From Sediminimonas qiaohouensis DSM 21189 (GTDB lineage Bacteria > Pseudomonadota > Alphaproteobacteria > Rhodobacterales > Rhodobacteraceae), in the NCBI RefSeq assembly GCF_000423645.1, contig NZ_AUIJ01000015.1:1-64000 (forward strand): DNA of 64,000 nucleotides, written 5' to 3'. Position numbers and translations under genes: made by a program. Under the pieces are notes generated by a model that did no database searches, was not told the origin of the DNA, and saw only the letters and a list, made by a program, of their open reading frames with translations. Below, in pieces: positions 1-8,765 of the stretch; positions within the stretch are counted from its first letter, which is position 1; every line of letters starts with the position of its first letter.

Positions 1-128
1 CCGGTCGGCGCAGCCTCCCAGATCATCTCCGGGTCAAACCAGACTGTCAGCGAGCCACGGCGCTTGAGCGCTTCGTTATAGGCCGGCCAGTTCCTGGTCT
101 TGTAGGTTGGGGGTGTGGGTCTGCTCAT
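1..128 (-). CDS. IS5-family transposase, N-terminal fragment cut by window edge
   Basis: An ATG at 126-128 on the minus strand opens a frame that runs off the window after 42 codons. It begins MSRPTPPTYKTRNWPAYN and continues with ALKRRGSLTVWFDPEMIWEA, the characteristic start of the DDE transposases of IS5-family elements common in Rhodobacteraceae. The DDE catalytic residues would lie outside the window. The gene sits immediately inside the IS terminal repeat. Family assignment rests on recognition of this N-terminus; activity cannot be judged. Confidence 0.82.
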   Translation of the reverse strand, partial: MSRPTPPTYKTRNWPAYNEALKRRGSLTVWFDPEMIWEAAPT

Positions 129-192
129 GTCGCCCAGCTACCACACTGGATTCGCGACATGAATCCCTCACGCGCTTTGTGCAACAGAGCCC
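1..192 (-). mobile_element. IS5-family insertion sequence, 5' end only
   Basis: The outer end is a terminal-inverted-repeat-like sequence at 174-192, which reads GGGCTCTGTTGCACAAAGC on the minus strand. This resembles the GGCTYTGTTGCACAAA ends of many IS5-family elements. A 64-nt leader with a GGATTC/GAATCC dyad then leads to the transposase ATG at 128. The rest of the element lies beyond the left edge, so the other end and the target duplication cannot be checked. It has landed about 150 bp downstream of the integrase stop, inside the presumed island. Confidence 0.8.
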
Positions 193-341
193 TTCGGATT
201 GCACGTTGTCTCCCCGACACGGGGTCACCTGCACCTGAGCTTCGGGGATACATGCAGGACCACCCTTTCGGTTTCGTGTGGCTTTCCAAAGGGATAGACA
301 GATGCAGAAATGCTGCGGCATGCCTGCCGCCGGAGCCGACA

Positions 342-1706
342 TCAGAAGCCCTCTAGATGTCCCTCGCGGCTCAGCAGAGCTGCTACCTTCTCCTGTGCCT
401 CAGCAAGTTCGTTGTCGTTCAAGCCGTGATCGTATGGGTTCGACGTTCTTTTGACCCCGGCCCATCCGCCAAGGTCATGCGCATCGTCTATAGACAGTCC
501 CGCCCGGCGTGAGATCGTTTTCCACGTGTGACGGAGGGAGTGGAACGCTAGCCGCTCATCGGTCTCCCCGCCAAGAACCTTCCGTCGCAACCCGGTAAAT
601 GCCTTGGACGCAGACTTAGCAGTGCCGGTGGCAGCATTGATAGGGAAGGCGTGGAACAGCCTCTCTTGTCCTTCCTTCAACGCTTCAGAACGAAGGCGCT
701 TTACGATGGGCTGGGCAACCACGGGCACTGGTACCACCCTCTTGGCATTCTCCGACTTGCCGCCAGCTATGAGGAAAACAGAGCCGTCTTCTTTCGATTC
801 GGCGACGCTCACCTTCGCGATCTCGGTCACACGCGCTCCTGTCACCAGTCCCAACCGGAACAAGTCACCCATGCGGTCACCCTGAGGAACTGCCGCGAGC
901 ACCTTTTGGGTCTCCTCGGGTTTGAACTGGTCTCGTTTAGGCTCGGCCTGTTTTCTCTCTCTCGGCACGTCATCATCGGGTCGGTTGAACGGGTTGGATG
1001 TCAGCTTCACTTTCTTTCTGGCCAGCGCCCAGCGCCAGAGACCCCGCAGCATGGTCGTCAGTTTTTCAACAGTACCCGGCGTCAACGCCCTGCCCGTCTT
1101 CTTCGAGGTCTGTGCCGGAAGGAACTCGTGCTGAAAGTCCGACACCAATTCGGGGGTGATGTCGTCGAGAAACAGGGCGTCGGATGTCGTGTGCATGAAC
1201 GCGCACAGGTAGTTGACTGCGGTGATGACCTCGTTCGCCGAAGTCTTGCGGAGCGGCTTGTTCCCGTATGGATTGCCCGGTGCTCTTGCATCAAGGTACT
1301 GCGACGTCGCCTTGGATAGTGGCAGGGTTGTAGCTGTGGCCACCTTCAGGAATGCCTTGCGTTCGCCCTCCGGTGCTCTCTCGGCTTCGTCGTAGATGAG
1401 GTCTCGGACAAAAAGGCCGTCGTCTCGGTCTGCCCGAAGCGCATCCGCCCACAGCTCTGCCTTCTCCAAGCTGAACCTGTGCCGGGCGCGATACTCGATC
1501 TCCAACTTCCGCACTTCGGCTAGGTAGATGTCGCGCAACTTCTTGGCGCTGGGCAGATGCCGTTGCCCTTCCATCGGCCTGATGATCCAAGTGCCGAGCG
1601 GCTTGCCTTCCGACCATGGGTTTGGGGTTCCCCGAAGGCTTTTCGGAGTCTTCATCCTGAAGCGATAAGCCGTTCCCGCTCCCCTCGGTTGCTCGATGTA
1701 GTCCAT
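342..1706 (-). CDS. tyrosine-type site-specific integrase
   Basis: A 454-residue phage/island integrase. The catalytic residues are visible in the C-terminal half: Arg in TGARVTEI, the HxxR box in HSLRHTW, a GGW in place of the usual second His region, and the nucleophile Tyr in SNPYDHG. The N-terminal part holds a SAM-like core-binding domain. The gene starts 98 bp beyond the 3' end of tRNA-Arg and reads in the same direction, the classic position for an integrase that used the tRNA 3' end as its attachment site. It should therefore drive integration or excision of an element extending to the left. No excisionase is recognisable in the 150 bp downstream, which the IS then interrupts. Confidence 0.93.
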   Translation of the reverse strand: MDYIEQPRGAGTAYRFRMKTPKSLRGTPNPWSEGKPLGTWIIRPMEGQRHLPSAKKLRDIYLAEVRKLEIEYRARHRFSLEKAELWADALRADRDDGLFVRDLIYDEAERAPEGERKAFLKVATATTLPLSKATSQYLDARAPGNPYGNKPLRKTSANEVITAVNYLCAFMHTTSDALFLDDITPELVSDFQHEFLPAQTSKKTGRALTPGTVEKLTTMLRGLWRWALARKKVKLTSNPFNRPDDDVPRERKQAEPKRDQFKPEETQKVLAAVPQGDRMGDLFRLGLVTGARVTEIAKVSVAESKEDGSVFLIAGGKSENAKRVVPVPVVAQPIVKRLRSEALKEGQERLFHAFPINAATGTAKSASKAFTGLRRKVLGGETDERLAFHSLRHTWKTISRRAGLSIDDAHDLGGWAGVKRTSNPYDHGLNDNELAEAQEKVAALLSREGHLEGF

Positions 1707-1803
1707 TGCAGCGACCCTGTAGTGTCCTTCGGTGGTGTCCTTAACACCACAAGCCGGCTCCTACTATCCTGCAAGTAACTTGAATTGCAATGTTTTTTTG
1801 ATC

Positions 1804-1880
1804 TGGCGACCCCGGCAGGATTCGAACCTGCAACCTGCCCCTTAGGAGGGGGCTGCTCTATCCAGTTGAGCCACGGGGCC
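1804..1880 (-). tRNA. tRNA-Arg (anticodon CCT)
   Basis: On the minus strand the sequence folds as a cloverleaf. The acceptor stem is GGCCCCG/CGGGGTC, the D-arm GCTC-AACTGGATA-GAGC, the anticodon stem GCCCC/GGGGC with loop CTCCTAA (anticodon CCT, reading AGG), and the T-loop TTCGAAT. CCA is encoded at 1804-1806. The integrase gene follows immediately on its 3' side, so the 3' half of this tRNA is the likely att site. A right-hand duplicate would be needed to define it and is outside the window. Confidence 0.97.
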
Positions 1881-1972
1881 GCGTGTGGGGTCTTTAGCGA
1901 TTGCGCGCCGCTTGAACAAGGTCGGTGGTTCACGCTAGCATCACCCCTGACGCATTTTCAGGACGAATTGCC

Positions 1973-2992
1973 GTGACAGCACACCCGCCCCGCCCGTTGA
2001 CCCTGCGCGATGTATCCGAGGCGTCGGGGGTATCGGAAATGACCGTCAGCCGCGTGTTGCGCGGCAAGGGCGATGTTTCCCCCGCCACGCGAGAGCGGGT
2101 TCTAGCGGCGGCCAAGGCGCTGGGCTACGTGCCCAACAAGATCGCCGGCGCGCTGGCCAGCCAGCGGGTTAACCTGGTGGCGGTGATCATCCCGTCGATG
2201 TCCAACATGGTGTTTCCCGAGGTGATGACCGGCATCAGCAAGGTGCTAGAGGATACCGATCTGCAACCGGTGGTGGGCATCACCGACTACCTGCCGGAGA
2301 AGGAAGAAAAGGTCCTCTACGAGATGCTGTCGTGGCGGCCCTCGGGGGTGATCATCGCGGGGCTGGAGCACTCGGACGCATCGCGCGCTATGCTGCGGGC
2401 GGCGGGTATCCCGGTGGTGGAAATCATGGATGTCGATGGCCACCCTGTTGACGCGATGGTGGGCATTTCGCACCGCCGCGCCGGGCGCGAGATGGGGCAG
2501 GCGATCCTGAAGGCGGGGTACAGGAAAATCGGCTTCCTGGGCACCAAGATGCCGCTGGATCACCGCGCGCGCAAGCGGTTCGAAGGGTTCACGCAGGCGC
2601 TGGCCAAGGGCGGTATTGAGATAGCCGATCAGGAATTCTACTCGGGCGGGTCCGCCTTGGCCAAGGGGCGCGAGATGACCCAAGCGATACTCGAGCGCAA
2701 CCCGGATCTGGATTTCCTGTATTATTCCAATGACATGATCGGGGCGGGTGGTTTGCTCTACCTGATCGAGCAGGGCTATGATATTCCCGCGCAAATCGGG
2801 CTCGCGGGGTTCAACGGCGTCGAGTTGCTGCAAGGTCTGCCGCGCAAGCTGGCCACGATGGACGCGTGCCGTGCCGAGATCGGGCGCCGCGCCGCCGAGA
2901 TTATCGTCGCGCGCAGCAAGGGCGAGGATCCCGCCGAAAGCGCCGTTGTTTTGACCCCCACCATCAGCTATGGCGATACCCTGCGCCGCTGA
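1973..2992 (+). CDS. LacI-family transcriptional regulator, GntR-like
   Basis: A 339-residue protein with an N-terminal LacI helix-turn-helix (LTLRDVSEASGVSEMTVSRV, about residues 9-30), the hinge helix RVLAAAKALGYVPN, then a periplasmic-binding-protein-like effector domain. Sequence style in the effector domain (ITDYLPEKEE, YYSNDMIGAGG) is closest to gluconate repressors, but the ligand is inferred. GTG 1973 is chosen because AGGA lies 9 nt upstream; another in-frame GTG at 1925 would add 16 residues that do not look like protein. The neighbours are unrelated (tRNA-Arg and a GST), so the regulated operon is probably elsewhere. Confidence 0.88.
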   Translation: MTAHPPRPLTLRDVSEASGVSEMTVSRVLRGKGDVSPATRERVLAAAKALGYVPNKIAGALASQRVNLVAVIIPSMSNMVFPEVMTGISKVLEDTDLQPVVGITDYLPEKEEKVLYEMLSWRPSGVIIAGLEHSDASRAMLRAAGIPVVEIMDVDGHPVDAMVGISHRRAGREMGQAILKAGYRKIGFLGTKMPLDHRARKRFEGFTQALAKGGIEIADQEFYSGGSALAKGREMTQAILERNPDLDFLYYSNDMIGAGGLLYLIEQGYDIPAQIGLAGFNGVELLQGLPRKLATMDACRAEIGRRAAEIIVARSKGEDPAESAVVLTPTISYGDTLRR

Positions 2993-3009
2993 CTACCCGC
3001 TTTGCATGT

Positions 3010-3065
3010 TTCATCTTGCCACAAATACTCCGGGGGAGCGCGAGGGGGCAGCGTCCCCTCGCCCC
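3010..3065 (+). repeat. intergenic repeat element, copy 1 (CCGGGGGAG type)
   Basis: Between the LacI-type gene and the GST gene. It holds a conserved head (TTGCCACAAATACTCCGGGGGAG) joined to an 8-bp GC hairpin (GCGAGGGG/CCCCTCGC, 3040-3062). A diverged copy in inverted orientation lies at 26322-26388. The hairpin could also terminate the upstream gene, although no T-tract follows. Confidence 0.6.
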
Positions 3066-3154
3066 GTTTGCCGAATGCGACGCAACGGCGTTCTGGCCAT
3101 TCCTGGGCACGGCAGGTCATAAGGGCGTCAGACATGCGAACAGGGAGGACGACC

Positions 3155-3739
3155 ATGTATGACGTGATTGGCAGCACCAAGAGCCGCGCATTCCGCGTGA
3201 TGTGGATGCTGGAGGAACTGGAAGAGCCCTATACCCATACGGATGTGGGCCCTCATTCCGACGCGGCCCGCATGGCGAACCCATCCGGCAAGATCCCCGC
3301 GCTGCGCGACGGGGATGCGGTGCTGACCGATTCTACCGCGATCCTGACCTATCTGGCCGACAAGCACGGCAAGCTGACCTACCCCGCCGGCACGGTGGAG
3401 CGCGCGCAGCAGGATGCGCTGACGCATACGGCGCTGGACGAGTTGGATGCCGTGTTGTGGACAGCCGCGCGACACAGTTTCGTGCTGCCCGAGGAACAGC
3501 GCGTGCCGCAGGTGAAAGACAGCCTGAAATGGGAATTCGCGCGCAATGCGGCGCGGCTGGCCGAGCGGATCGAGGGTCCGTTCCTGATGGGGGACCGGAT
3601 GACCATCGCCGATATTATCACCGCGCATTGCCTGAACTGGGCTTATGGCGCGAAATTCCCGGTCGAGGATGAGTGCCTGTTGAGCTACGCCAAGGCGATG
3701 CGCGGGCGTGAGGCGTTCAAGCGCGCCGCGGGCAAATAG
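3155..3739 (+). CDS. glutathione S-transferase family protein
   Basis: A 194-residue soluble protein. Residues 1-75 form a thioredoxin-like GST N-domain (MYDVIGSTKSRAFRVMWMLEE, then NPSGKIPALRDGDAVLTDSTAI, the glutathione-binding cis-Pro and DS region). The rest is the helical C-domain. ATG 3155 has GGGAGG 7 nt upstream. The N-terminal GSTKSRAFRV segment lacks a Cys, so the active residue is probably Ser or Tyr. Substrate is unknown. It is a single gene between intergenic gaps. Confidence 0.87.
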   Translation: MYDVIGSTKSRAFRVMWMLEELEEPYTHTDVGPHSDAARMANPSGKIPALRDGDAVLTDSTAILTYLADKHGKLTYPAGTVERAQQDALTHTALDELDAVLWTAARHSFVLPEEQRVPQVKDSLKWEFARNAARLAERIEGPFLMGDRMTIADIITAHCLNWAYGAKFPVEDECLLSYAKAMRGREAFKRAAGK

Positions 3740-3868
3740 CCGCAGGCGCGCGCTTTGGTGGTGCAACGAAACGCCAAAGCGCCGCAGGGGCATAGATTTC
3801 CATCGGTTCACAATTGCGGCCCGGGGCACTAGTCTGCGCGCAGCGAGACAACCCAAAGGATAAGACCC

Positions 3869-4111
3869 ATGACACAGCGCCTGCACCTGGTTTTCGGCGG
3901 TGAACTGGTTGACCCGTCCTCGAACAAGTTCAAGAACGTGGACGATATTCATCTCGTCGGTATCTTTCCCGATTACGATAGCGCGCATAACGCGTGGAAG
4001 GCCGAGGCGCAGCGCACCGTCGACAATGCACATATGCGGTATTTCATCGCGCATCTTCACCGGTTGCGCGACGAAGAGACCGAGGCATCGCCGACCGAGG
4101 AACTGGGCTAA
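3869..4111 (+). CDS. DUF4170 family small protein
   Basis: An 80-residue acidic protein starting MTQRLHLVFGGELVDPSSN, with the GGEL...D..HLVGIFPDY core seen in DUF4170 proteins. No signal peptide or membrane segment is present. AAAGGA lies about 10 nt upstream of the ATG. Its stop is 6 nt before the Kdo-transferase-like gene, so it is very likely the first gene of the 3869-6333 lipid A/Kdo operon. Its molecular function is not known. Confidence 0.8.
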   Translation: MTQRLHLVFGGELVDPSSNKFKNVDDIHLVGIFPDYDSAHNAWKAEAQRTVDNAHMRYFIAHLHRLRDEETEASPTEELG

Positions 4112-4117
4112 CGCGCG

Positions 4118-5341
4118 ATGGTTCTGCGCCTGCTGGGGCTGTCGGCCTACATGACATTGGTGCGCGGCAATGCGACCGAAGAGACGCGCCAATTGCCAGA
4201 GCGCCCCGAGGGCGAGCTCGTCTGGGGCCATGCGGGCAGTCGCGGGCGGGTGCTGGCGCTGTGCGATCTGGCCGAGCGGCTGGCGGTGCAGCGCCCCGGT
4301 TTGCGGCTGCTGCTGACGGTGGGCGAGGATACGGGCGCCTTGCCCGACCTGCCAAGCCGGGTGATCGTGCAGACGGTGCCGCCCGAATCGATCCCGGCGA
4401 TCGAGGCGTTCCTGGCCCATTGGGCGCCCGATCTGTGCATCTGGACGGTGGGGCACCTGCGCCCGGCGTTGATCGAATGCAGCGCCGAGGCGGGCATTCC
4501 GATGTTTCTGGTCGATGCGGCGGACTCGGGGTTTGAGGGCGTGCGCGGGCGGCCGTGGCCCGACCCGGCGCGCGCGGTTTTGCGGCATTTCGAATGCGTG
4601 ATGGCGTCATCGGCGAATGCATCGCGCCGGTTGGTCCGCCTTGGCGTGGCGACAGAGCGGATCAGCGTCAGCGGCACCTTGCAAAGCGGCACAAGTGCCC
4701 TGCCGTGCAACGAGGATGAGCGCGAGGCGCTGGAGGCGGCAATCGGCGGGCGGCCCGTCTGGCTGGCGGCGCTTGTGCAGGCAAGCGAGCTGCAGGTCAT
4801 CATCGACGCGCATCGCGCCGCGCTGCGATCTGCGCATCGGCGGCTTTTGATCGTGGTGCCGGATGATCCGAGCCAGGGCGTGGAAATGGCGCAATCCCTG
4901 CGGGCAAAGGGATGGCGCGTGGCGCGCTGGTCTCTGGGTGAGGTGCCACAGGAGGTGACGCAAATCCTGCTGGTCGATACGGACGAGCATGATCTGGGGC
5001 TATGGTACCGGCTGGCGCCGATCACGTTCATGGGCAGTTCTCTGGACGCAGGTCATGGCGGGCGGGATCCGTTCGGGCCGGCGGCGCTTGGATCGGCTAT
5101 ATTGCACGGGCCGAACGTGGCGCGGTATCGCCCGGCTTATACCCGTTTTTCCGAGGCAGGCGCCGCGCGTTCGATCAAGGACGCCGAGACGCTGGCCGCG
5201 GCGCTGACGCATCTGACCGCGCCGGATCAGGCCGCGGCGATGGCGCATGCGGCGTGGACGGTTGCCACCGATGGGGCCGAGGTGACGAATCGGGTGGTTG
5301 ACCTGGCGCAGGACGCTCTGGACCGGCAGGAGGGGGCATGA
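4118..5341 (+). CDS. waaA: 3-deoxy-D-manno-octulosonic acid (Kdo) transferase-like, WaaA family
   Basis: A 407-residue GT30-type protein that would transfer Kdo from CMP-Kdo to lipid A precursor at the inner membrane. The call rests on the N-domain pattern ([11 protein letters not shown] near residue 36, then [22 protein letters not shown]), the C-domain pattern ([27 protein letters not shown]) and tight coupling to lpxK, whose ATG overlaps its stop. The usual catalytic Glu of the VHxxSxGE motif is not seen (Arg instead) and the ExExW-type motif is also missing. It may be a diverged or inactive paralogue. Family call is good; activity is doubtful. Confidence 0.75.
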   Translation: MVLRLLGLSAYMTLVRGNATEETRQLPERPEGELVWGHAGSRGRVLALCDLAERLAVQRPGLRLLLTVGEDTGALPDLPSRVIVQTVPPESIPAIEAFLAHWAPDLCIWTVGHLRPALIECSAEAGIPMFLVDAADSGFEGVRGRPWPDPARAVLRHFECVMASSANASRRLVRLGVATERISVSGTLQSGTSALPCNEDEREALEAAIGGRPVWLAALVQASELQVIIDAHRAALRSAHRRLLIVVPDDPSQGVEMAQSLRAKGWRVARWSLGEVPQEVTQILLVDTDEHDLGLWYRLAPITFMGSSLDAGHGGRDPFGPAALGSAILHGPNVARYRPAYTRFSEAGAARSIKDAETLAAALTHLTAPDQAAAMAHAAWTVATDGAEVTNRVVDLAQDALDRQEGA

Positions 5342-6333
5342 TGCGCGCACCTGGGTTTTGGTACACCCCGCCCGCGCGCCCGGCATGGCAGGCGCGTTTG
5401 CTGGCGCCGCTGGGGGCGCTTTACGCATGGGCGACGGCGCGGCGGGTGTCGCAGGCAAATGGCGCGCGCGTGGGGGTGCCGGTGATCTGTGTTGGCAACC
5501 TGAACGCCGGGGGCACCGGCAAGACGCCGACGGTGATCGCCCTGCTGGACATGCTGCGTAGTCGGCATATCGAGGCGCATGTCGTCTCGCGCGGGCATGG
5601 CGGTCGGTTGACCGGGCCGGTCGAGGTAGACCCGGCGCGCCACACTGCGGCCCAAGTGGGCGACGAGCCGCTGCTGCTGGCGGCGTTCGGACGCGTGTGG
5701 GTGGCGCGGGACCGGGCCGCCGGCGCGGCGCAGGCGGTGCGTGCCGGGGCGCAGGTGATCGTGATGGATGACGGGTTCCAGAACCCGGCGCTGCACAAGG
5801 ATCTATCGATCGTGGTGGTGGACGCGTCCAAGGGGTTCGGCAACGGCCGCTGCCTGCCTGCCGGGCCGCTGCGCGAGCCGGTGGCGGCGGGGCTGGCGCG
5901 CGCCGACATGGTGCTGTCGATCGGTTCCGGCGAAGCGCAGGAACGGTTCGCGGCGCAATGGGGTGATGCGATCGGGGCGTTGCCGCATGTCACCGGCGCG
6001 CTTGCGCCGTTGCAAACCGGCATGTCGTGGGACGACACGCCGTTCCTTGCCTTTGCCGGGATCGGCCACCCCGAGAAGTTTTTTGCCACGCTGCGCAGTC
6101 TGGGCGCGCACCTGATCCGGGCGGAGGCGCTGGATGATCATCAGGCGCTGACGCCCGCGCTGCTGTCGCGGTTGGAGCACGAGGCGCGGCTGCGCGGGGC
6201 GCAGCTTGTCACCACGGAAAAGGACGCGGTGCGCCTGCCGCCGCGGTTCCGGGCGCAGGTGATCACGCTGCCGGTGCGGTTGCAGGTCTACGATGACGCG
6301 CCGCTGGCGGCGGCGTTTGATGCGCTGCTTTGA
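5338..6333 (+). CDS. lpxK: tetraacyldisaccharide 4'-kinase LpxK
   Basis: A 331-residue inner-membrane-associated kinase that phosphorylates the 4' position of the lipid A disaccharide. The Walker A loop [11 protein letters not shown] is at about residues 53-63. The [12 protein letters not shown] stretch, typical of LpxK, lies near residue 143. The C-terminus carries [10 protein letters not shown], also typical. The start overlaps the preceding stop as ATGA, indicating translational coupling. Length matches the family. Confidence 0.96.
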   Translation: MMRAPGFWYTPPARPAWQARLLAPLGALYAWATARRVSQANGARVGVPVICVGNLNAGGTGKTPTVIALLDMLRSRHIEAHVVSRGHGGRLTGPVEVDPARHTAAQVGDEPLLLAAFGRVWVARDRAAGAAQAVRAGAQVIVMDDGFQNPALHKDLSIVVVDASKGFGNGRCLPAGPLREPVAAGLARADMVLSIGSGEAQERFAAQWGDAIGALPHVTGALAPLQTGMSWDDTPFLAFAGIGHPEKFFATLRSLGAHLIRAEALDDHQALTPALLSRLEHEARLRGAQLVTTEKDAVRLPPRFRAQVITLPVRLQVYDDAPLAAAFDALL

Positions 6334-6334
6334 T

Positions 6335-6359
6335 GCCGGGCGGCTGTTGTCCGCCCGGC
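6335..6359. terminator. 9-bp hairpin between convergent genes
   Basis: A perfect GCCGGGCGG/CCGCCCGGC stem with a 7-nt loop lies between the lpxK stop and the CoA-transferase stop. No T-run follows on either strand, so it is a possible bidirectional terminator or transcript-end stabiliser. Confidence 0.5.
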
Positions 6360-6369
6360 GTGGTGCAGT

Positions 6370-7491
6370 CTAGGTGCCGTTGTCCTCGCCCAGTTTGGGG
6401 GCGGGACGCGTCAGCGCCAGATCGGCGCCCGAGAACCGGAAGGGTGCACGCACGCCCGGCACGCCGTCCAGGTCGATGCGCATGCCGCGCGCGATGACCT
6501 GCGGGTCGGCAAAGACCTCGGCCATGTCGTTGATCGGGCCGGCGGGAATGCCCTGCTCCTCGCAGCCCGACAGCAGATCGGCCTTGGTCATCTTGGCGGT
6601 CTCCGCCATCAGCAGGGCGATCATCTCGGGGCGGTTTTCCACGCGGTCGGCATTGCGCAGGAACTTTGGGTCTTCGGCCATCCAATCCAGTCCCAGCAGA
6701 CGGCACAGGCGTTGGTACTGCGCATCGTTGCCGGTGGCGATGATGATGTAGCCGTCGCTGCAATCGAACACCTGGTAGGGCGTCAGGTTGGGATGGTAGT
6801 TGCCTGTGCGCCCCGGCGGGGTGCCGGTGGACAGGTAATTGAGCGCCTGGTTGGCGGTCACTGATACGGCCACGTCCAGAAGGGACATGTCGATATGCTG
6901 CCCGCGCCCGGTCTGGGTGCGCTGGTGCACGGCGGCCAGGATGGCGGTGGTGGAATAGACGCCTGTGAAAATGTCGGTGATCGCCACGCCTGCGCGCTGC
7001 GGCTGGCCGTCGGGCTCGCCGGTGATCGACATCAAGCCCGACATGCCCTGAATGATGTAATCGTACCCGGCCCGATGGGCATAAGGCCCGTCCTGGCCGA
7101 AGCCGGTGATCGAGCAATAGATCAGCCGCGGATTGACGGCGGCGAGGCTGTCGTAATCAAGGCCGTACTTGGCCAGCCCGCCAAGCTTGAAATTCTCGAT
7201 CACGATATCGGCGTCGGCAATCAGGTCGCGCACCTGCGCCTGCCCTTCGGGCGTGCGGAAATCGATGGTGACGCTGGATTTGCCGCGATTGCAGGAGTGG
7301 AAGTAAGCCGCGCTGCGGTCATCGCCGCGCTGCACGAAGGGCGGGCCCCACTGGCGGGTATCGTCGCCTGCGGGGCTTTCGACCTTGATAACCTCGGCGC
7401 CCAGATCGGCGAGCGTCTGACCGGCCCAGGGGCCGGCCAGGATGCGCGCCAGTTCAACGACCTTGAGGCCGGCAAGTGGTGCGCGTGTCAT
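6370..7491 (-). CDS. CaiB/BaiF-type (family III) CoA transferase
   Basis: A 373-residue cytoplasmic enzyme that moves CoA between carboxylic acids. The N-terminus (MTRAPLAGLKVVELARILAG, then WAGQTLADLGAEVIKVE) and the GRGQHIDMSLLD segment with the nucleophilic Asp are hallmarks of the family. The gene starts 4 nt inside the end of the DsbA-like gene (ATGA overlap), so the two are co-transcribed even though the roles look unrelated. Substrates cannot be told from sequence. Confidence 0.92.
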   Translation of the reverse strand: MTRAPLAGLKVVELARILAGPWAGQTLADLGAEVIKVESPAGDDTRQWGPPFVQRGDDRSAAYFHSCNRGKSSVTIDFRTPEGQAQVRDLIADADIVIENFKLGGLAKYGLDYDSLAAVNPRLIYCSITGFGQDGPYAHRAGYDYIIQGMSGLMSITGEPDGQPQRAGVAITDIFTGVYSTTAILAAVHQRTQTGRGQHIDMSLLDVAVSVTANQALNYLSTGTPPGRTGNYHPNLTPYQVFDCSDGYIIIATGNDAQYQRLCRLLGLDWMAEDPKFLRNADRVENRPEMIALLMAETAKMTKADLLSGCEEQGIPAGPINDMAEVFADPQVIARGMRIDLDGVPGVRAPFRFSGADLALTRPAPKLGEDNGT

Positions 7492-8156
7492 TCGTCGGCC
7501 AGCTTCTCGTCAAGGATCGAGGACAGCTCTTCATAGGCCATGTTCGAGTATTTCTGCCCGTCGATGACAAGGCTCGGGGTGGAATCGATATCGTCCGCCT
7601 CGGCGTTCTGCTGATACCACGCGACCAGTGTGCGCGCCTTATCGTTGTCGGCAAGGCAGGCATCGAGGCGTTCATCGTCCAGCCCGGCAACGCGGCCGAT
7701 CTTGCGCAGGTTTTCCACGATCGCCGAGGGGTCGCCATCGCCGAGCCAGTCGCGTTGTTGGGAATAGAGCAGGTTGCCTATCCCGAAAAAGCGGTCCGGG
7801 TCGCAGCGCGCGACCAATGCGGCCCACAGGCCGAACCTGTCGAAATACACGTCGCGGTAGATGAAATGCACCTTGCCCGTGTCGATGTAATCGGCCTTGA
7901 GCTTCTTGAACGGGCCTTCGTGGAAGGTGGCGCAATGCGGGCAGGTGAACGAGGCGTATTCCACCAGCGTAACCGGCGCATCGGCATCGCCTAGCGTCAT
8001 TTCCACGATGCCGGAGGTGTCCACATCGGCGGCATCCTGTGCGTTGGCCGCACCAATGGGGGGCAGTTGCGTTGAGGTCTGCTGCTGGAGCGTCCACCAG
8101 CCGCCAAGCGTCAGAAAGCCGGCGCCGAGCGCGATCAGTGCGGTTCTGCGGTTCAT
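7488..8156 (-). CDS. DsbA-family thioredoxin-fold protein, exported
   Basis: A 222-residue periplasmic oxidoreductase. An N-terminal signal or anchor (RTALIALGAGFLTLGGWWTL) precedes a thioredoxin fold with the active-site motif CPHC at residues 72-75 and the cis-Pro loop DSTPSLVIDG. It likely makes or isomerises disulfides in secreted proteins. The start at 8156 has GAAAGGG upstream on the minus strand. It sits 13 bp after the DUF721 gene and overlaps the CoA-transferase. Rhodobacteraceae often carry this DUF721-DsbA pair next to mutY. Confidence 0.92.
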   Translation of the reverse strand: MNRRTALIALGAGFLTLGGWWTLQQQTSTQLPPIGAANAQDAADVDTSGIVEMTLGDADAPVTLVEYASFTCPHCATFHEGPFKKLKADYIDTGKVHFIYRDVYFDRFGLWAALVARCDPDRFFGIGNLLYSQQRDWLGDGDPSAIVENLRKIGRVAGLDDERLDACLADNDKARTLVAWYQQNAEADDIDSTPSLVIDGQKYSNMAYEELSSILDEKLADE

Positions 8157-8169
8157 GTGAAACCCTTTC

Positions 8170-8682
8170 TCAAGTCCTGTTTTTGGAGAGCACGTTGCGC
8201 GCCAGCATTTCAAGTGCCTGGCGCAACGCGGTGTCGTTTACGTCGCCCGATAGCTGCGCCGCATCATTGGTCACGGCGGGGTTGGGGGCGGCGGTATCGG
8301 TTTCGGTGCGTTTGCGGGCATGATCGAAGCTGACTTGCCCGTCGTGAAACCCGGTCGGGGCGGTCTGGGTGATGCGCACGCGCGATATGGCGTTGTAGCC
8401 GTAGACGGCGTTCACCTTTTCGCGCAGCTTTTCCTTTTGCATTTCCAGCATCGGTGCCTGCGCGCCGGTGGTCAGGATGGTCAGCGTCGCGCCGAACCCC
8501 TGCCGGCCGTACTTTACCTCGACCGGGCGGGCGATGGCGGCAATATCGGACCCGGCGATCTCCGCCCAATGCGTCAACAGCCGCGTCACAGCAAAGCCGC
8601 GCGATTCGCCTGCGCGGCGGATCTGACCCTGTAGCAGCGTCGAGGTGCGTTTGAACCCCTTGGATTTCCGGGGGGTGGTCAT
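8170..8682 (-). CDS. dciA: DciA-like (DUF721) protein
   Basis: A 170-residue DUF721 protein. The family member DciA helps load the replicative helicase DnaB in bacteria without DnaC, and that role is inferred here. The N-terminal domain contains GFAVTRLLTHWAEIAG and the basic KYGRQG region. A long disordered segment and the C-terminal LEMLARNVLSKNR follow. ATG 8682 is chosen because AGGA lies 8 nt upstream; ATG 8691 is an alternative. It is divergent from mutY with 83 bp between them. Confidence 0.82.
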   Translation of the reverse strand: MTTPRKSKGFKRTSTLLQGQIRRAGESRGFAVTRLLTHWAEIAGSDIAAIARPVEVKYGRQGFGATLTILTTGAQAPMLEMQKEKLREKVNAVYGYNAISRVRITQTAPTGFHDGQVSFDHARKRTETDTAAPNPAVTNDAAQLSGDVNDTALRQALEMLARNVLSKNRT

Positions 8683-8765
8683 TGCTTGCATCCTGTCCTT
8701 TTGCCCTATTCTAGTGGGCATGAAAACGGTTGCCATTCAATATCAGCCGCCAGGAGACATAAAGT

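Noticed and set aside
146-159. 14-mer CTGGATTCGCGACA shared with 62633-62646
   Set aside because: A 14-base match between two places in 64 kb is expected by chance several times; flanks do not match.
193-342. Open frame after the integrase (start overlaps its stop, TGATG)
   Set aside because: About 50 codons before it enters the IS; composition and sequence show no protein-family look and no excisionase pattern. It cannot be excluded but is not supported.
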